From an uncultured Clostridia bacterium (lineage in GTDB: Bacteria > Bacillota > Clostridia > Christensenellales > Borkfalkiaceae): a stretch of DNA of 23,684 nucleotides. Positions 8,019 through 14,619 of this stretch are shown here, piece after piece. How positions within the stretch are numbered: the first letter of the stretch is position 1; every line of letters begins with the position of its first letter. The notes beneath the pieces are model-generated. The model saw only the letters and a list, made by a program, of their open reading frames with translations. It searched no databases and was not told the origin of the DNA. Position numbers and translations under genes: made by a program. Location: positions 1 to 23,684 of the forward strand of contig CALDOZ010000050.1 in assembly GCA_937912025.1 (NCBI GenBank), given 5' to 3'.

Positions 8019-8047
8019 ATTATACGCTTATATAATTTTATTGTCAA
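8019..8047 (-). promoter_or_regulatory. Consensus sigma-A promoter of the his operon
   Basis: On the minus strand TTGACA (8047-8042) is separated by exactly 17 bp from TATAAT (8024-8019). Both hexamers are perfect consensus. Transcription should start near 8012, giving a leader of about 45 nt before the ATG at 7967. That is too short for a T-box or peptide attenuator. Confidence 0.88.
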
Positions 8048-8099
8048 GCATAATACAAGGTTTTTTATAAATTTGTAAATTTTATTTTTTTAACATTTT

Positions 8100-8132
8100 A
8101 ATTGTCGCTTTTCACAAGAAAAAGCGACAATT
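8100..8132. terminator. Perfect hairpin between htpG and the his promoter
   Basis: A 13-bp perfect stem (8100-8112 with 8120-8132, arm AATTGTCGCTTTT) encloses a 7-nt loop just after the htpG stop codon. Position suggests it ends the htpG transcript. The U-rich flank TTTTACTTTT is on the plus-strand side, while the minus-strand side reads AATTAAAATG. It is therefore not a textbook terminator in the htpG direction and may instead be a 3'-end stabilising stem. Confidence 0.5.
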
Positions 8133-8142
8133 TTACTTTTAG

Positions 8143-9999
8143 TTATTTACTTAAAACTTCAAAGATTTTATCTGAAATATCAGTAATATTTTCAACGTTT
8201 AACCCTGCAATAAGCGACGCTTGAGAAAACATTATTTCACTTAAAGTTTTTAAAAGTTCTTTATCTTCAACAAAAAGTTTTTTCATTTTAGAAAAAATTG
8301 CGTGCTCGATATTAATTTCAAGAACTTTTTGCGCTTTAACGGCGTTTTCAGCGTTAGGCATTGTTGACAATACTCTTTCCATTTCGATAGAAACGTCACC
8401 TTCGCTAGATAAACATACGGCGTGATTTTTAAGAGATTTCGTACCAATAACCTTGTTTACTTTATCGCCTAAACTTTCTTTAATAAAGGCTAAAACGTCT
8501 TTATCTTCTTCAGTAACGGCATCGTCGCTTTGACTAACGTCTTCGGTTGTTATGTTTTTAAATTTCTTTTGCGCGTATTCTTGAATGAATTTAACGGCAA
8601 ACTCGTCAACCTCGTCAGTCATACAAAGAACGTCGTTTCCGCTTTCAAGCATTTTTTCAGTTTTAGGAAGATTTTTTACCGCTTCAATCGTTTTACCGGT
8701 AACGTAATAAATACTATCAGAACCTTCTACACAATTATCAACGTATTCTTTTAAAGTAATAAGTTTGTTTTGTTTAAGTGAATAGAAAAGCAATAAGTCT
8801 TGTAAAATTTCTTTATTCATACCCCAACTTGAATATATGCCGTATTTAAGTTGAAGCCCGAACGCTGAAAAGAATTTTTCGTAATCTTCACGTTTATTTT
8901 TTTGAAGGTCTAAAAGTTCGGATTTGATTTTCTTTTCAAGACTTTGCGCTATTGCTTTAAGTTGACGTGATTGTTGTACAGTTTCACGAGAGATATTTAA
9001 AGTAAGTTCGCTATCGACAACGCCTTTTACAAAACTGAAATAATCAGGTAAAAGTTCGGCGCATTTTTCCATAATCATAACGCCGTTTGTATAAAGTTTC
9101 AAACCTTTTTCGTATTGTTTTGAATAGAAATTGTAAGGCGCTTTTTCAGGAATAAATAAAAGGGCTTTAAAATCAACCGCGCCTTCAACTGACATTGAAA
9201 TAGTTTTGATAGGAGCGTCTGTATCGTAAAAATTGTCTTTATAAAAATTATCGTATTCTTCTTTTTTAACTTCACTCTTTTTCTTTTTCCAAATAGGCGT
9301 CATAGAGTTAAGCGTTTCTTTTTCGGTGTATTTTACTTGCTCGTCGCTACCGTCTTCTTTTTTATACTTAGTAACGTCCATTCTAATAGGATAGCGAACG
9401 TAATCTGAATACTTTTTAACGAGTGTTTTAATGGTGTATTCTTCTAAATAACTGTCGTAATTATCACCGTCGGCGTTAGGTTTAAGATACAAAATTATAT
9501 CAGTACCGTTGCCGTCTTTTTGACATGGCTTAATATCAAAACCGCTTGCGCCCGAACTAACCCACATATTAGCGGTATCGTCGCCATACGCTTTTGATAT
9601 AACTTCAACCTTTTTAGCAACCATAAACGCCGAATAAAAACCTACGCCGAATTGACCTATAATATTTATATCTTCTTCTTTAAGTTTTTCATCAGCCTTA
9701 AAGTCAAGCGAACCCGATTTTGCAATAGTTCCAAGGTTAGTTTCAAGTTCCTTTTCCGTCATACCAATACCGTTATCGCTTATTTTGATAACGCGGTTTT
9801 CTTTATCTAAAACAATATCGATATGAAAATCGTTTCTTGTAAGCCCCGAAATATTATCGGTAAGCGCTTTATAGTAAAGTTTATCGATAGCGTCAGAACA
9901 GTTACTTAATAATTCACGAAGAAAAATTTCTTTATTTGTGTAAATTGAATTTATCATTAAATCGAGTACTTTTTGAGATTCAGTTTTAAATTTTTTCAT
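8143..9999 (-). CDS. htpG: Molecular chaperone HtpG (Hsp90 family)
   Basis: HtpG is the cytosolic bacterial Hsp90, an ATP-dependent homodimeric chaperone. The N-terminal GHKL ATPase domain has ELLSNCSDAIDKL (E29, N33, D36), DNGIGM (75-80) and GQFGVGFYSAF (115-125). The middle domain carries the conserved arginine motif LNISRETVQQSRQLKAI, and a C-terminal dimerisation domain follows. The length of 618 residues is normal for bacterial HtpG. The ATG at 9999 has GGAG seven bases upstream. It is a single-gene unit with its own promoter overlapped by a perfect CIRCE, so it is predicted to be under HrcA control. Confidence 0.98.
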   Translation of the reverse strand: MKKFKTESQKVLDLMINSIYTNKEIFLRELLSNCSDAIDKLYYKALTDNISGLTRNDFHIDIVLDKENRVIKISDNGIGMTEKELETNLGTIAKSGSLDFKADEKLKEEDINIIGQFGVGFYSAFMVAKKVEVISKAYGDDTANMWVSSGASGFDIKPCQKDGNGTDIILYLKPNADGDNYDSYLEEYTIKTLVKKYSDYVRYPIRMDVTKYKKEDGSDEQVKYTEKETLNSMTPIWKKKKSEVKKEEYDNFYKDNFYDTDAPIKTISMSVEGAVDFKALLFIPEKAPYNFYSKQYEKGLKLYTNGVMIMEKCAELLPDYFSFVKGVVDSELTLNISRETVQQSRQLKAIAQSLEKKIKSELLDLQKNKREDYEKFFSAFGLQLKYGIYSSWGMNKEILQDLLLFYSLKQNKLITLKEYVDNCVEGSDSIYYVTGKTIEAVKNLPKTEKMLESGNDVLCMTDEVDEFAVKFIQEYAQKKFKNITTEDVSQSDDAVTEEDKDVLAFIKESLGDKVNKVIGTKSLKNHAVCLSSEGDVSIEMERVLSTMPNAENAVKAQKVLEINIEHAIFSKMKKLFVEDKELLKTLSEIMFSQASLIAGLNVENITDISDKIFEVLSK

Positions 10000-10026
10000 A
10001 ATAAACTCCGTCTTTTTAAATAAATT

Positions 10027-10053
10027 TTAGCACTCGCAAGGTTAGAGTGCTAA
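10027..10053. promoter_or_regulatory. CIRCE operator (HrcA binding site)
   Basis: TTAGCACTC (10027-10035), a 9-bp spacer, then GAGTGCTAA (10045-10053) is a perfect match to the CIRCE consensus TTAGCACTC-N9-GAGTGCTAA. It covers the predicted htpG transcription start (about 10050), where HrcA binding blocks initiation until heat shock. hrcA itself is not in this window. Confidence 0.96.
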
Positions 10054-10056
10054 TTT

Positions 10057-10085
10057 ATTATAACCCTTATATACATAAAAATCAA
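10057..10085 (-). promoter_or_regulatory. htpG promoter
   Basis: On the minus strand TTGATT (10085-10080), a 17-bp spacer and TATAAT (10062-10057) form a sigma-A promoter. Its start point falls inside the adjacent CIRCE. No second heat-shock motif is apparent. Confidence 0.85.
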
Positions 10086-10136
10086 GTGTTTTATAAAATT
10101 TTCACTTATATTTCTTATAAAATATTTTAGCCATTA

Positions 10137-10166
10137 AAAAAGTGTGGATAACATTCCACACTTTTT
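10137..10166 (-). terminator. Intrinsic terminator after rpmF
   Basis: A perfect 12-bp stem (10137-10148 with 10155-10166) with a 6-nt loop contains GTGTGGA/TCCACAC. The minus-strand arm ends in TTTTTT. It lies about 70 bp beyond the rpmF stop codon and separates this unit from htpG. Confidence 0.8.
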
Positions 10167-10235
10167 AAAATTTTTATTAAACGATAATACACTGCGTTAG
10201 CGTATAATACCACCACAATTAAAGTTAAATGCTAA

Positions 10236-10430
10236 TTAGTCTGCTGATTTTTCAGTCATATCAATAACTTGTTTGCCATCATAGTAACCGCATTTAGCGC
10301 AAATTCTATGAGTTTGTTTCATTTCATGACATTGAGGACATTCAACTAAAGTAGGAATTTTAACTTTGTAGTTGTTTGCAAATCTTTTATTACCTTGTTT
10401 TTTAGATACTTTATGTTTAGGAACTGCCAT
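10236..10430 (-). CDS. rpmF: 50S ribosomal protein L32
   Basis: L32 is a small zinc-ribbon protein of the large ribosomal subunit. This 64-residue version starts with the conserved MAVPKHKVSK and is rich in Lys and Arg at the N-terminus. It has four zinc-ligand cysteines, C31-x2-C34 and C44-x2-C47, so it is the C+ (zinc-binding) form. The ATG at 10430 has AGAGAGGTG upstream. It follows the DUF177 gene by 16 bp, an arrangement conserved across many bacteria. The fatty-acid genes plsX and fabH that often follow it are absent here, and a terminator follows instead. Confidence 0.97.
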   Translation of the reverse strand: MAVPKHKVSKKQGNKRFANNYKVKIPTLVECPQCHEMKQTHRICAKCGYYDGKQVIDMTEKSAD

Positions 10431-10446
10431 CTTTTAACACCTCTCT

Positions 10447-10890
10447 TTATTTTTCACATTTGCAATTTTCTTTATTTAAATTGCTACCGCAAGTAGGACA
10501 TAACCCCTTGCAATCTTCCTTACACAAAATTGAAGTAGGAAGGTTTGTTAATATAACGTCGTCAACAGCGACTGTTAAATCGACTATACCGCTTTTGTAT
10601 AAATAATCAAACTCACCGGCATTTTGTCTAACAAATTTAACTTCAGCGCTCTCTAAAAACTTATATTCTGCCCTTTCTAAACACCTTGCACATTCACCAA
10701 CAATAGTACATTCAACAGTTAAATAAACGTAAACTTCGTCCGTGTGAAGTTCCAGACTACCATAAACGTTGATTTGGTCGCTAAAAGCGGAGTTTAAAAA
10801 TTCTAAAATATTATTTTGCGGAGTGTACTTAAAATCAAACTCAGTTGAAGTTAAACCGCTGTATTTTAACTTTCTAACGTCTATATTCAT
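10447..10890 (-). CDS. yceD: DUF177 / YceD family protein
   Basis: This 147-residue protein belongs to the YceD (DUF177) family, whose gene almost always sits before rpmF and is linked to 23S rRNA or large-subunit accumulation. The exact biochemical role is not settled. Visible features are a CARC pair at 67-70 and the C-terminal cysteine cluster CKEDCKGLCPTCG at 123-135, followed by another CKC, so a zinc site is likely. The start at 10890 has no convincing Shine-Dalgarno sequence. The promoter at 10905-10933 places the transcript start only about eight bases upstream, so this mRNA may be nearly leaderless. The family call is strong. Confidence 0.92.
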   Translation of the reverse strand: MNIDVRKLKYSGLTSTEFDFKYTPQNNILEFLNSAFSDQINVYGSLELHTDEVYVYLTVECTIVGECARCLERAEYKFLESAEVKFVRQNAGEFDYLYKSGIVDLTVAVDDVILTNLPTSILCKEDCKGLCPTCGSNLNKENCKCEK

Positions 10891-10904
10891 TATTTTACTT
10901 AGAA

Positions 10905-10933
10905 ATTATACAATATTAAAAATATATTGTCAA
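10905..10933 (-). promoter_or_regulatory. Consensus promoter of yceD-rpmF
   Basis: On the minus strand TTGACA (10933-10928), 17 bp, TATAAT (10910-10905) is fully consensus. The predicted start point near 10898 leaves only about 8 nt before the ATG at 10890. There is no good hairpin between ackA and this promoter, so some read-through from ackA is possible. Confidence 0.85.
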
Positions 10934-10992
10934 CTTAAAACAAGCACTTTTATATTGACTTTATAAAATATTTTTAACGTTTATACTCTTGC

Positions 10993-12195
10993 TTATTTAT
11001 TAAACGCAAGCGCTAACGTATCACGCGCGATAACAAGTTCTTCGTTAGTAGGAATTACCAACACTTTTACCTTGCCATCTTTTGCGGTAATATCGCGAAT
11101 AGACCCGTCGTTTTTCTTAGCGTTTAATTCTTCGTCAATTTTAATACCGAGGAATTCAAGGTCTTCAACGATTGCTTTACGCATTTCACCATCGTTTTCG
11201 CCAAGACCAGCAGTAAACACAAGACAATCTACCCCACCAAGAGCCGCTGCGTATGAACCGATATATTTTTTAACCGAGTAAGCAAAAATATCAAGCGCAA
11301 GTTGTGCGCGCGCATTACCATTTACTGCCGCTTCTCTAATACTTCTAAAGTCAGACGATACACCGCTTATACCGTGAACGCCCGATTTTTTATTTAAGTA
11401 GTTAAGCGCTTCTGAAATATTCATACCCGTTTTCTTGCAAAGGAATTCAATAATTGCAGGGTCAAGTTCGCCACTTCTAGTTCCCATAGGAACACCGCCG
11501 AGCGGAGTAAAACTCATACTCGTATCAACGCATTTGCCGTCTTTAACGGCGCTCATAGACGAGCCGTTACCAAGGTGACAAGTAATAATTTTAGACGGCT
11601 TACCTTCTAAACCTAAATACTTAATAGCCTCGCTCGATACAAAACGGTGGCTAGTTCCGTGGAAACCGTATCTTCTAATTCTATAATCTTTATACGCTTC
11701 GTATGGTAAACCGAAAATGTACGCTTTTTCAGGCATTGTAGAATGGAAAGTCGTATCAAAAACAAGCACCATTGGAGTGTTTGGCATAACTTCTTTGCAC
11801 GCTTTAACACCTGCGATATTAGGAATTTGGTGTAAAGGACCAAGTTCGGCGTTTGCAAGACATTTTTCAATATTTTCTTCAGTTGCTAAGGCAGGACCTG
11901 TAAAGTCTTCGCCACTATGAAGAACTCTATGACCTACCGCGTCAATTTCACTCATTGATTTAAGCACGCCGTATTCAGCGTTTACAAGAGCTTTAAGAAC
12001 GAGTTCAATCGCTTCTTGGTGAGTAGGCATATTTTGCTCGATAACCGTTTCTTTGCCGTTTGCTTTATGAGTTAAAAGCGAACCTTCAATACCAATTCTT
12101 TCGCAAAGACCTTTGGCAATTACGCCTTCGGTATCCATATCTATAAGTTGATATTTAAGTGAAGAACTACCTGCATTTATAACGAGAATTTTCAT
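10993..12195 (-). CDS. ackA: Acetate kinase
   Basis: AckA interconverts acetyl phosphate plus ADP with acetate plus ATP, the substrate-level ATP-yielding step of fermentation. The 400-residue protein has the ASKHA-fold signatures: INAGSSSLKYQL at 6-17, HRVLHSGEDF near 88, FDTTFHSTMP near 146, GFHGTSHRF near 179, HLGNGSS near 206 and GTRSGELDPA near 241. The ATG at 12195 follows pta by 16 bp with AAAAGGAG upstream. The pair is co-transcribed from the pta promoter. Length and motifs are those of true acetate kinase rather than butyrate or propionate kinase. Confidence 0.97.
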   Translation of the reverse strand: MKILVINAGSSSLKYQLIDMDTEGVIAKGLCERIGIEGSLLTHKANGKETVIEQNMPTHQEAIELVLKALVNAEYGVLKSMSEIDAVGHRVLHSGEDFTGPALATEENIEKCLANAELGPLHQIPNIAGVKACKEVMPNTPMVLVFDTTFHSTMPEKAYIFGLPYEAYKDYRIRRYGFHGTSHRFVSSEAIKYLGLEGKPSKIITCHLGNGSSMSAVKDGKCVDTSMSFTPLGGVPMGTRSGELDPAIIEFLCKKTGMNISEALNYLNKKSGVHGISGVSSDFRSIREAAVNGNARAQLALDIFAYSVKKYIGSYAAALGGVDCLVFTAGLGENDGEMRKAIVEDLEFLGIKIDEELNAKKNDGSIRDITAKDGKVKVLVIPTNEELVIARDTLALAFNK

Positions 12196-12211
12196 AAATA
12201 ACTCCTTTTAA

Positions 12212-13237
12212 TTACTGTGCTTGTAACGCAGTTATTGCTACTGCCGCTACTATATCGTCTGACGAACAACCTCTTGATAAATCGTTGATTGGTTTAGCAA
12301 GACCTTGACAAATAGGACCTACCGCCATAAATCCGCCAAGACGTTCTGTATTTTTGTAGTTGCTGTTACCAGCGTCAAGATCAGGGAAAACAAGTACGTT
12401 TGCGTGACCTGCAACAGTTGAGCCAGGCGCTTTGCTTTGACCAATCGCTGGAACGATTGCCGCGTCAAACTGCATTTCACCGTCGGCATTATACTCAGGC
12501 GCAATTTCTTTGAAAAGTTTAACAGCGTCGTTAACTTTAGTAACGTCGGCGTGCTTTGCGCTACCCTTAGTTGAGTGAGAAATAAAAGCAATTCTTGGCT
12601 CTAAGCCTGCAATATTTTTTGCAGATTTAGCAGAAGATAAAGCAATATAAGCAAGTTCTTCACTCGTTGGGTTTTGGTTAAGACCGCAGTCGGCGTAAAT
12701 ATAGCAACCGTCTTCACAATATTGGTTACCACATTCTGGCGCAATCATTAAAAAGTAAGCAGATACCATTTTTTCGCCAGGCGCTGTTTTAATTACTTGA
12801 AGTCCAGGACGAAGTGTGTTTGCCGTTGAGTGGCAAGCGCCCGAAACCATACCGTCAACGTCGCCCGCTTTAAGCATAAGCGCGCCGTACATTGTATAGT
12901 CTTTTAAAATAGATGCTTTAGCATCTTCAACCGTTGCGTATTCAGCAAGACCTGTTTTTTTGTTGATTTTGCCCTTTCTTATTTCAAAAAGCATTTCAGC
13001 GTATTTATCAGTTTTTTCATAAGTTACAGGGTTGATAACAGTAACGCCGTCAAGTTCTTTACCGCCGTTAAGTTCAATAATACCCTTTTCGTCGCCAAGA
13101 AGAACGATTTTTGCAATTGATTGTTTTACAGTTTCACAAGCCGCTAATACCACGCGTTTATCTTCGCCTTCAGGAAGAACAATCGTTTTATTTAAAGCAG
13201 ACGCTTTAACTTTAATTTCATTTAAAATGTTTTTCAT
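12212..13237 (-). CDS. pta: Phosphate acetyltransferase
   Basis: Pta converts acetyl-CoA and phosphate to acetyl phosphate, which AckA (the next gene) turns into acetate and ATP. The 341-residue protein is the short, single-domain PTA_PTB form without the N-terminal DRTGG/BioD-like regulatory domains. It starts with TIVLPEGEDKRVVLAA and has the conserved GMVSGACHSTANTLRPGLQ near 129-147 and ISHSTKGSA near 219-227. The ATG at 13237 has AAGGAG upstream. The promoter at 13312-13340 is overlapped by a perfect palindrome, so the operon is probably regulated. Phosphotransbutyrylase is the main alternative but is less likely beside ackA. Confidence 0.96.
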   Translation of the reverse strand: MKNILNEIKVKASALNKTIVLPEGEDKRVVLAACETVKQSIAKIVLLGDEKGIIELNGGKELDGVTVINPVTYEKTDKYAEMLFEIRKGKINKKTGLAEYATVEDAKASILKDYTMYGALMLKAGDVDGMVSGACHSTANTLRPGLQVIKTAPGEKMVSAYFLMIAPECGNQYCEDGCYIYADCGLNQNPTSEELAYIALSSAKSAKNIAGLEPRIAFISHSTKGSAKHADVTKVNDAVKLFKEIAPEYNADGEMQFDAAIVPAIGQSKAPGSTVAGHANVLVFPDLDAGNSNYKNTERLGGFMAVGPICQGLAKPINDLSRGCSSDDIVAAVAITALQAQ

Positions 13238-13292
13238 AAATACGCTCCTTATTTTTAGTTTTTTACTTTATTATTTTTGAAAAATATAGTAC

Positions 13293-13314
13293 AATAAGTA
13301 CATACATACTTATT
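13293..13314. promoter_or_regulatory. Operator-like palindrome at the pta-ackA promoter
   Basis: AATAAGTA (13293-13300), a 6-bp spacer and TACTTATT (13307-13314) form a perfect inverted repeat. It covers the predicted transcription start (about 13305) and touches the -10 box, the place where a repressor would act. The cognate regulator is unknown, and no regulator gene lies next to the operon. Confidence 0.55.
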
Positions 13315-13340
13315 ATATACTTTTTTTTTATAAAAATCAA
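13312..13340 (-). promoter_or_regulatory. pta-ackA promoter
   Basis: On the minus strand TTGATT (13340-13335), 17 bp, TATAAT (13317-13312) has the same hexamers and spacing as the htpG promoter. The predicted start near 13305 gives a leader of about 68 nt. The divergent tmcAL has a TATAAT at 13352-13357 but no convincing -35 box. Confidence 0.75.
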
Positions 13341-13380
13341 GGCGATAAAAGTATAATTTGACTTTATTAGTGAGGTTATT

Positions 13381-14553
13381 TTGAGAATTTGTTCTGCCGT
13401 TTGCGAATATAATCCGTTACACAACGGCCATATTAAACACCTTAACTACATAAAAGAAAAGGTAAAACCTGACTATACCGTAGTGTTTTTAAGCGGTAAT
13501 TTTACTCAACGTGGCGAACTTGCCGTGTGCGATAAGTATACGCGCGCCACTTGGGCTATTATGGCTGGGGCGGACGCAGTTATTGAACTGCCTACCGTTT
13601 TTGCTACTTCTACGGCGGAAATTTTTGGTGGCGGAGCAATGAAACTTGTAAACTCTCTCCCCTATAATAAAAGCGTTTGTTTTGGTACAGAAAGCGATAA
13701 TTTAGGCGGTCTAATTGAACTTGCAGGTTTAATGCTAAACGAAACGGACGATATGAAAAAAATCATAAAGTCCGAACTTGATAAAGGCGAGCCATTACTT
13801 AAAGCACGAATAACCGCCGCAAAAAAATACGCTACTCAAAACGTTGACTTATCGTATTTAGACTCGCCTAATAACGTGCTTGGACTTGAATACGTTAAGG
13901 CTATAGTTAAAAACAATTACGATATTGAAATTAACACTTTAGTTAGAAGTGGCGGTGATTATCTTGACGATAATATAAATAACGATACGCCGTCTGCATT
14001 AGCAATAAGAACCGCTATAACAAGCGGAAATTTAGATATAGTTAAAAATAAGTTGCCAAGTTACGTTTTAAACAATTTACCAAACGTTTTACCGACGCTT
14101 GATAATGAAATTTTATACGCTATACGCTCTAGTGATAAAGAACAAATTAAAAACACTCTTGAATGCGCCGAAGGTCTTGAAAATAGAATTAAAAGTTTAA
14201 GTAGAGATTGCGTTAGTTTTAATGAACTTCTTAGCAGTTTAAAAACTAAAAGATATACAGACGCGCGCTTACGCCGTATTTTGCTTGCTACCACACTTAA
14301 AATTGATGGCAATTTCGTTAAAGAATGTTTAAACGGTAGTTTATATTTAAAAGTTCTTGCTATAAACAAACAAAAAAGCGACGTTTTATCTGTTTTAGCA
14401 AATTCAAACTATCCAATTATTACTAAAAAACGCGATGCTGATAATCTTAGTGGAGTTGCTTTAAAATGCTTTGAAAAAGACGTACTTGCTAACGATATTT
14501 ACTCTTTAGCAACAGGTGAAAAAATTAAAGAATATCAAATCAAACTCGTTTAA
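13381..14553 (+). CDS. tmcAL: tRNA(Met) cytidine acetate ligase TmcAL (YlbM family)
   Basis: TmcAL uses ATP and acetate to make N4-acetylcytidine at the wobble position (C34) of elongator tRNA-Met. It is a nucleotidyltransferase-fold protein with the HIGH-like motif HNGH at 14-17 (EYNPLHNGHIKHL), and also FLSGNFTQRGE near 36-46. The length of 390 residues is typical. The start is TTG at 13381 with GAGGT six bases upstream. The resulting N-terminus aligns with the family's usual start just before the EYNP motif, so the non-ATG start is credible. It is divergent from pta-ackA, which make acetate, its co-substrate. This neighbourhood is common in Clostridia. Confidence 0.94.
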   Translation: MRICSAVCEYNPLHNGHIKHLNYIKEKVKPDYTVVFLSGNFTQRGELAVCDKYTRATWAIMAGADAVIELPTVFATSTAEIFGGGAMKLVNSLPYNKSVCFGTESDNLGGLIELAGLMLNETDDMKKIIKSELDKGEPLLKARITAAKKYATQNVDLSYLDSPNNVLGLEYVKAIVKNNYDIEINTLVRSGGDYLDDNINNDTPSALAIRTAITSGNLDIVKNKLPSYVLNNLPNVLPTLDNEILYAIRSSDKEQIKNTLECAEGLENRIKSLSRDCVSFNELLSSLKTKRYTDARLRRILLATTLKIDGNFVKECLNGSLYLKVLAINKQKSDVLSVLANSNYPIITKKRDADNLSGVALKCFEKDVLANDIYSLATGEKIKEYQIKLV

Positions 14554-14573
14554 TAAAATTACTATAATGACAT

Positions 14574-14604
14574 ACGCCCTAAAAGTTTTCGACTTTTAGG
14601 GCGT
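14574..14604 (+). terminator. Strong intrinsic terminator of tmcAL
   Basis: A perfect 13-bp stem (14574-14586 with 14592-14604, arm ACGCCCTAAAAGT) has a 5-nt loop and is followed by GTTTTTATAAAATTTTT on the plus strand. It also lies just beyond the convergent GH2 gene end (14620), but on that strand no U-tract follows. Confidence 0.9.
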
Positions 14605-14619
14605 GTTTTTATAAAATTT

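Noticed and set aside
10167..10235. Short imperfect symmetry around GCGTTAGCG downstream of rpmF
   Set aside because: Too short and imperfect to form a convincing stem. The real terminator is the 12-bp stem at 10137-10166.
10934..10992. Terminator between ackA and yceD
   Set aside because: Only a 5-bp AAGCA/TGCTT pairing across a loop of about 40 nt could be drawn, which is not credible.
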